Of a DNA stretch of 23,321 nucleotides, positions 23,284 to 23,321 are shown piece after piece. Each line of letters begins with the position of its first letter. The stretch's first letter is position 1. The translations under genes were made by a program, and so were the position numbers. The DNA lies in assembly GCA_964423785.1 (NCBI GenBank), contig CAYRGZ010000026.1, forward strand, positions 1 through 23,321. Reading direction: 5' to 3'. The notes below the pieces were generated by a model. The model was not told the DNA's origin. It searched no databases and worked only from the letters and a program-made list of their open reading frames with translations. The stretch comes from S012-135 sp964423785. GTDB lineage: Bacteria > Desulfobacterota > Desulfobulbia > Desulfobulbales > S012-135.

Positions 23284-23321
23284 TCTGTTTTGCAACAGGC
23301 TCATCTGAATCGGTTTTCCCT

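Overview
The window is high-GC bacterial DNA. The gene content suggests a free-living anaerobe of the Desulfobacterota (former Deltaproteobacteria; Desulfuromonadia- or Desulfobulbia-like). The clues are secreted proteins with carboxypeptidase-regulatory-like repeats and a C-terminal dockerin-like EF-hand, orphan PhnD- and OpuAC-type binding proteins, a His-rich NicO metal exporter, and a CNB-PAS membrane sensor. This is an inference from family content; no rRNA or marker gene is present. Nearly all genes lie on the minus strand. The two exceptions are an M20 dipeptidase (8282-9661) and a small secreted protein (22734-23084).

Layout, left to right. (1) 4-2541: a large secreted multidomain protein with a dockerin-like end and a stray CXXCH motif. 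It is followed upstream by a long leader and intergenic stretch (2542-3436) that holds a decayed IS481-type transposase. (2) 8232 down to 3437: a GalT/HIT-like protein of unknown function, a CNB-PAS-membrane sensor lacking an output domain, then an O-methyltransferase and an inositol monophosphatase coupled by an ATGA overlap, with a good sigma70-like promoter before the methyltransferase. (3) The dipeptidase, divergent from the GalT-like gene. (4) 14353 down to 9698: an OpuAC-like periplasmic binding protein, a TPR protein, a PhnD-like lipoprotein, a beta-carbonic anhydrase and an AsmA-like protein. The first four are tightly packed. A run of ten G lies in the leader of the AsmA-like gene.

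(5) 22253 down to 14785 is the most striking part. Seven genes are packed with four ATGA overlaps, one 20-nt overlap and one 5-nt gap, and end at a terminator-like hairpin. In order they encode a JAMM/MPN-like protein with an altered catalytic site, a secreted protein with three carboxypeptidase-regulatory-like domains, a secreted parallel beta-helix protein, a divergent Glu/Leu dehydrogenase-family enzyme, two tandem fumarase/aspartase-superfamily lyases that look like a duplication, and a NicO-type Ni/Co exporter with a His-rich loop. I do not recognise this combination as a described system. It joins cytoplasmic amino- or imino-acid chemistry, two exported beta-rich proteins and metal export.

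Two copies of a structured intergenic repeat (14396-14663 and 23085-23283) lie just outside this operon, one beyond each end. Their hairpins are conserved through compensatory base changes, while unique inserts differ between the copies.
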